Assembly (NCBI GenBank): GCA_052161885.1
Contig: CP197396.1
Coordinates: forward strand, 2,790,001-2,854,000
Reading direction: 5' to 3'
Length of the DNA stretch: 64,000 nt
From: QKTW01 sp052161885
Lineage (GTDB): Bacteria; Bacteroidota; Bacteroidia; Chitinophagales; Chitinophagaceae
This document shows positions 60,103 to 64,000 of this stretch, in pieces (the stretch's first letter is position 1; each line of letters opens with the position of its first letter). A program made the translations under genes and the position numbers. The notes below the pieces were generated by a model. It saw nothing but the letters and a program-made list of their open reading frames with translations, ran no database searches and was not told the DNA's origin.

Positions 60103-63100
60103 TTAGAAATCCGTTCCTATAGAAAAATACCAGATAGGCCTTGTGCGGCCTTCTATGTTCCATGCAGCATCCAGGCGCAGAAAATAGCCAAGTAGCATAG
60201 TACGTAAGCCGGCTCCGTATCCCATTGCCAGGCCCGAATCACCTCTTACATCAATTTTAACCGATGTATACGGTGGCTGCTTTGTTGGGCCAAAAGTATA
60301 GGTACTGAAGTAATCATCGCTATTAGGCAACAGCCCGTTCCAGGCAGAACCTGCATCTACAAACCCTACCAGCTGCAGGTGCCGCAGTACAGCAGACTGG
60401 AGCGGCCGATGTACAAATGTTGTCATTATGGGCAGCCTCAACTCTCCGTTGAAAACTGCATAGGTATTGCCGGTACGGGCACCCTGTTCGTAGCCGCGCA
60501 TGTTTGTTGCCAGCGCATTAAATGCATACTGTCCATCGCTGTTGTTGGAAGCAAAAGGACTTTGCTTTGGGATAAGCCAATTATCTACACCTCCCAGCGA
60601 ATAACCGATCTGCTGCTTGCCTGCCGAGTGAGCACCGGAAAGACGTACCGCCCAGATAAAGTTTTTGTATATCTTCTGGTAGTAACGGAAATCTACGCCC
60701 AGGTTATATAAGCCGAAAGCATTGTCATTTACCTGGTACAGGTATTCTCCGTAAAATTTATAACGAAAACCCTGGCGGATATTGAGCGTAGGGCTATAAC
60801 TGTTGTCAAAGACAAACTCGGCACGGCTCATTGTCCAGTACTTTTTCTCCTGCGGAAAAAAATTCAGGCTTACAGAGTCTATCGCTTTTATGGTAGTTAC
60901 GTCCTGGCGCAGGCCAAGGGTAAGCCTTATACTCCTGATTCTGTCAATCGGATAATTGGCATTGCCTTGTATAAGATTTGAAACGACTTTACCAGGCGCC
61001 TCTCTTTCATATACAGCCGCCCCGCTGGGATCTGTTAACTGCAAGTCATATGTATAGTTCTGCTGGGAGCGAAGGTATAGCAAGCCCCAGTCTACCCTGC
61101 GGGTAAAATTCTCATATTGCAGGAAATAGGCTGTGCCCGTGAGGCCTGTAGGCAACTGTACCCCACCTGTGAAACGATGGTTCTCAAGCACGTCATTCAG
61201 GCTCACGGAAATAAGCCCGCTGATGGCTGGGTTTGAGAACTGAGATCCTGTCTGTGCCGCCTGGTACCGGTTAAATAAAATGCTGTTATCAAGCCTTACG
61301 GTAAAAAAATCAGGTTTTAAGCTGAGACGATAGCGCTGTGCTTTCATCTTCACATAAGCGCTGTCCGGTCCCACAGCCGTTGTATCGTCAGTTTTTAATA
61401 CCTGCGCCTCCGCTTCATGACGATGTTTTTTCTCTCTTGCACGCGGTTTTTCTACGTCTCCCGAGTCAGCAAATTCTGTCTGGAACACTTTTCCTGATTT
61501 CAGCTCCGGCACATCTGCATCCGGCTCTACCTGCGTAGTCAGCTTCTGTACATTGAAAAAACCATTCTCCACACTGTCCGGCTCTTTTCCCCGAGAAAGT
61601 GCTGCCGGCGCCAGCGTCCTGGGTGCTGCGTTCGCATCCGGTATTTCAAGTGGCTTGAAATAAACATTCAGCCGCTCGCCCTGCTGCACAACATCTGCCA
61701 CCTGATTACTTGCAGGATTATACTGGTGACTGACCAATGCATGTGAATAATTGGTAACAGGCACTCCGTATGCCGAATCCATATTATGCGCATCCCTGCC
61801 GAAAACAATTACATATTTATTCTGCACACCGTTGGCATCATACAGGTAAGCAAAATTGTCGCTGCCGTATTGTATCGGCTGCGTGATGGTACCTGTCTTT
61901 ACATCCGTACAGCGCAGCAAAACGGGGCTTTTCGTTTTGGTATCATAAAAATAAACGTTCATAGGGCCTACCGGCAATTCATTAACGCCTATCGGCACAT
62001 TCAGATTGGGTTGCGGCCTGTTGGAAAGAAACAAAATCCCTCTTCTTGATCCGCCGCTTACAAACCAGGGTTGCGTATCATCCCAGGCATCATTGGTTAT
62101 GTTCTTCATCCGGGAGCCCTTTATGGTAAATTCATAAAGGTCTGTCTGGCTTTTACGTATGGCTGAGAACACCAGCTTATCGTCGTTTTCCATGAAGCTG
62201 ATGCCAAGCGCCCGGTCAAAACGGTTGCCGGGAATTATATAGTTCTCAATTTTTGCTTTCAGCGAATTGTAAATACGGATGCGGGTCTGCGTGCCTCTTT
62301 TGTAAAGGATCGCAAGTTTATACCCATTGTTGGACCACGCCATCAATGGGTAATCCGGATCTGGTTTCATTTCATTGTAATCCTTCCTGCCACCTTCCAG
62401 TATCAGCGATCGTGCCTTTTCATTCGTCGTTTTCTGGATGTATACCTCATATTCGCCTTCCTTCCACGACACATACGCCACATCATTTCCTTTAGGAGAA
62501 ACCCTTACAGTACGTATCACGCCATTGTCTTTAGGAATCTTAATGGAAAGGATCGTCTTGCTGCTGTCCGGCGTTTCCATTACCAGGCTGTCTTTCCGGT
62601 AAACTGATTTATAAAAGGCCACGCAGGAATCATATGCCTTTTTCACATTCATCCCCATCGACATTTTCATGCCCTGGTTCAGGCTACTCTTCATTTCCAT
62701 CGTGTACAGCAGGTTTTTCATGCTGTTTTCGCCATATTTCACAGACACATACTTCCAGAATGCCTTGCCGGCAAGTTCCGGGTATTTATCTCCGAGGTCG
62801 TAAAATCCTTTATTGGGATATGCTTCAAGCACATTTTTCCAGTCGTTGTCGGCCTTGCTGTCCCAGCCATCTACGAGGTAGGCAATAAATCCGTCTGTAG
62901 TCCATTGCGGCAGATTCAGCAGTACCGCATTTTTCACCATCTGCCGGAAGCTTTCGCCAAAAAGCATGCGCTCCATTACCACCCGGCTCATTCCGGAGCG
63001 AAGCTGACGGCGCAGATCTGCGTGCTGGCCGGTAAAATAAACCACCAGCCTGTCGCCTACCAGGTCTACTGTACCCGCAGGAGTTGCTTCAATCTGCGAA

Positions 63101-63447
63101 TCATATTTCAAACCCACATTAGTCTGGCGGTATTCATCGTAATTATTGTAGAGGATGATGTTGAACTGGCGCGGAAACTGTCCGCCAAGACGTTTTTCTA
63201 CTACTGATATATCTTTTTCTGCCTGCTCGGATATGTAACGTGCCAACTGGCGGCCGGCGGCATCGTAGTGATAAACGCGAAAATGTTTTGTATCAAAAAA
63301 CTTCCACTCGTACCTGCGGTATTGTATACGGTTCTGGCCGTACGTCTCCAGGTATGCCTGCGCTTTTACCGGCACAGCATCTCCCGACAGTACCGCAGCC
63401 ACTGCTGCAGCCAGTAACACATTTTTTCGTCTTAATACCTTTATCAT
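60103..63447 (-). CDS. Peptidase-MA-like / TolB-propeller / outer-membrane barrel protein
   Basis: A 1114-residue exported protein. After a signal peptide (to VKAQA) comes a peptidase-MA-like domain (about 40-290): FFDTKHFRVYHYDAAGR, NIILYNNYDEYRQTN, then RSGMSRVVMERMLFG and LPQWTTDGFIAYL. The usual HExxH is missing (RVVME), so it is probably inactive. A TolB-like beta-propeller follows (about 300-620: VRVSPKGNDVAYVSWKEGEYEVY, FVSGGSRRGILFLSNRP). A charged linker (KPRAREKKHRHEAEAQ) precedes a C-terminal Omp85/BamA-like barrel (about 740-1114) ending in a strand with final Phe (PIWYFSIGTDF). It lies alone on the minus strand. Confidence 0.83.
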   Translation of the reverse strand: MIKVLRRKNVLLAAAVAAVLSGDAVPVKAQAYLETYGQNRIQYRRYEWKFFDTKHFRVYHYDAAGRQLARYISEQAEKDISVVEKRLGGQFPRQFNIILYNNYDEYRQTNVGLKYDSQIEATPAGTVDLVGDRLVVYFTGQHADLRRQLRSGMSRVVMERMLFGESFRQMVKNAVLLNLPQWTTDGFIAYLVDGWDSKADNDWKNVLEAYPNKGFYDLGDKYPELAGKAFWKYVSVKYGENSMKNLLYTMEMKSSLNQGMKMSMGMNVKKAYDSCVAFYKSVYRKDSLVMETPDSSKTILSIKIPKDNGVIRTVRVSPKGNDVAYVSWKEGEYEVYIQKTTNEKARSLILEGGRKDYNEMKPDPDYPLMAWSNNGYKLAILYKRGTQTRIRIYNSLKAKIENYIIPGNRFDRALGISFMENDDKLVFSAIRKSQTDLYEFTIKGSRMKNITNDAWDDTQPWFVSGGSRRGILFLSNRPQPNLNVPIGVNELPVGPMNVYFYDTKTKSPVLLRCTDVKTGTITQPIQYGSDNFAYLYDANGVQNKYVIVFGRDAHNMDSAYGVPVTNYSHALVSHQYNPASNQVADVVQQGERLNVYFKPLEIPDANAAPRTLAPAALSRGKEPDSVENGFFNVQKLTTQVEPDADVPELKSGKVFQTEFADSGDVEKPRAREKKHRHEAEAQVLKTDDTTAVGPDSAYVKMKAQRYRLSLKPDFFTVRLDNSILFNRYQAAQTGSQFSNPAISGLISVSLNDVLENHRFTGGVQLPTGLTGTAYFLQYENFTRRVDWGLLYLRSQQNYTYDLQLTDPSGAAVYEREAPGKVVSNLIQGNANYPIDRIRSIRLTLGLRQDVTTIKAIDSVSLNFFPQEKKYWTMSRAEFVFDNSYSPTLNIRQGFRYKFYGEYLYQVNDNAFGLYNLGVDFRYYQKIYKNFIWAVRLSGAHSAGKQQIGYSLGGVDNWLIPKQSPFASNNSDGQYAFNALATNMRGYEQGARTGNTYAVFNGELRLPIMTTFVHRPLQSAVLRHLQLVGFVDAGSAWNGLLPNSDDYFSTYTFGPTKQPPYTSVKIDVRGDSGLAMGYGAGLRTMLLGYFLRLDAAWNIEGRTRPIWYFSIGTDF

Positions 63448-63490
63448 ATAAATGAATGGCTTTTTCCACTCCTGCTTAAATTTCAGTTCC

Positions 63491-63521
63491 TTTCCCTGAC
63501 CGCGTTTATTAACTAAGTTTG
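63491..63521 (+). promoter_or_regulatory. Promoter of the MBL-fold gene
   Basis: TTTC at 63491-63494 (one change from TTTG), 19 bases, then TAAGTTTG at 63514-63521, 31 bases before the ATG at 63553. This fits the Bacteroidota promoter pattern. Confidence 0.55.
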
Positions 63522-63552
63522 CAATCGAAAATTACTGAAAATTCCGCTATTT

Positions 63553-64000
63553 ATGTTACGTCTTCAATCGTTTTGCTTCAATCCGTTCCAGGAAAACACC
63601 TATCTCGTCATTAACGGTCAGAATCAATGCTGGATTGTGGATCCCGGCATGTATGACACTTCTGAGACAAACAGGTTTATTGATCATATAAACAGTAATG
63701 GATTTGTACCGCAGGCGATTATCAATACACACGCGCACATAGACCATATACTGGGCGTACAGGCGCTCAAAAACAAGTTTAACATACCCTTTGGATTGCA
63801 TAAAAAAGATATGCCGGTACTGGATAATGCCAAAGGATCGGCCATGATGTTCGGGATGAACCTGCCGGTGGCTCCCAAGGCAGATTTCTTCCTCGAAGAA
63901 AATACCATTTACCCGCTGGGCAACGAAGACGAATTTGAAATCCGTTTTACTCCCGGCCACTCACCGGGCAGCGTTATTTTCTACAGCAGAAAAGACAATT
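63553..64000 (+). CDS. MBL-fold metallo-hydrolase, N-terminal part
   Basis: The window ends after 149 codons. The N-terminus MLRLQSFCFNPFQENTYLVIN and the zinc motif NTHAHIDHILGVQAL (THxHxDH) with FTPGHSPGSVIFY are typical of glyoxalase II-like MBL hydrolases. The next ligands lie beyond the window. The substrate is unknown. It diverges from the 1114-residue gene, with a promoter between them. Confidence 0.9.
   Translation, partial: MLRLQSFCFNPFQENTYLVINGQNQCWIVDPGMYDTSETNRFIDHINSNGFVPQAIINTHAHIDHILGVQALKNKFNIPFGLHKKDMPVLDNAKGSAMMFGMNLPVAPKADFFLEENTIYPLGNEDEFEIRFTPGHSPGSVIFYSRKDN

Overview
The window looks like a chromosome segment of a Bacteroidota bacterium, most likely from the Chitinophagaceae or a close relative. 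The signs are two proteins ending in type IX secretion system (T9SS) sorting domains, many lipoproteins and PorT-like or DUF5777 outer-membrane barrels, Bacteroidota-type -7 elements (TAnnTTTG) close upstream of several genes, an MlaD/OstA-type envelope pair, and a C5 (glutamyl-tRNA) haem pathway with HemJ as last oxidase. No rRNA, tRNA, CRISPR array, transposase or integrase was seen. Placement below phylum is inference.

Layout. 1-7540: end of an unknown gene, riboflavin synthase, a CrtI/RetSat-type oxidoreductase, a T9SS surface protein, a GT-C-like membrane protein and class I fructose-bisphosphate aldolase. 7555-14231: envelope lipoproteins, ferritin, cystathionine beta-synthase, a BtuF-like protein without signal peptide, a delta-9-type desaturase and a glycine-rich lipoprotein. 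14399-19222: a 1607-residue T9SS protein with seven PKD repeats. 19682-25874: ClpC, a STAS protein with RNase Z, a porin-like barrel and a DEAD-box helicase. 26136-28982: methionine genes metX and metZ-like around an OsmC protein. 29031-30170: an Rrf2 regulator and a small dehydrogenase that share a TGTAA-N9-TTACA operator. 30420-36083: MlaD and OstA-like proteins, then a promoter, leader ORF and terminator arrangement before an aspartate aminotransferase-like gene and aspartate kinase. 36134-41152: small genes and an unrecognised three-gene cluster. 41450-48039: malate dehydrogenase, dispersed repeats, a protein with a duplicated CHIPPGNP domain, and a minus-strand cluster of haem-motif lipoproteins, YceI and a DUF5777 barrel. 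49465-58972: the haem island. 59207-64000: a methyltransferase, a peptidase-MA-like/propeller/barrel protein and a truncated MBL-fold hydrolase.

How genes work together. hemA-hemC-hemD-hemE-hemF-hemB-(four-helix-bundle gene)-hemL run on the minus strand and diverge from hemH-hemJ on the plus strand. Together they cover every step from glutamyl-tRNA to protohaem. A palindrome lies in the divergent hemA/hemH spacer. metX, metZ-like, cystathionine beta-synthase, the aminotransferase and aspartate kinase all belong to aspartate-family and sulfur amino-acid metabolism but are scattered.

Best candidates for something undescribed: the attenuator-like leader at 33131-33317, the three-gene cluster at 38205-41152, the periplasmic redox-like cluster at 44247-47285, the two-site Rrf2 circuit, and the four-helix-bundle gene bordered by inverted repeats inside the haem operon.
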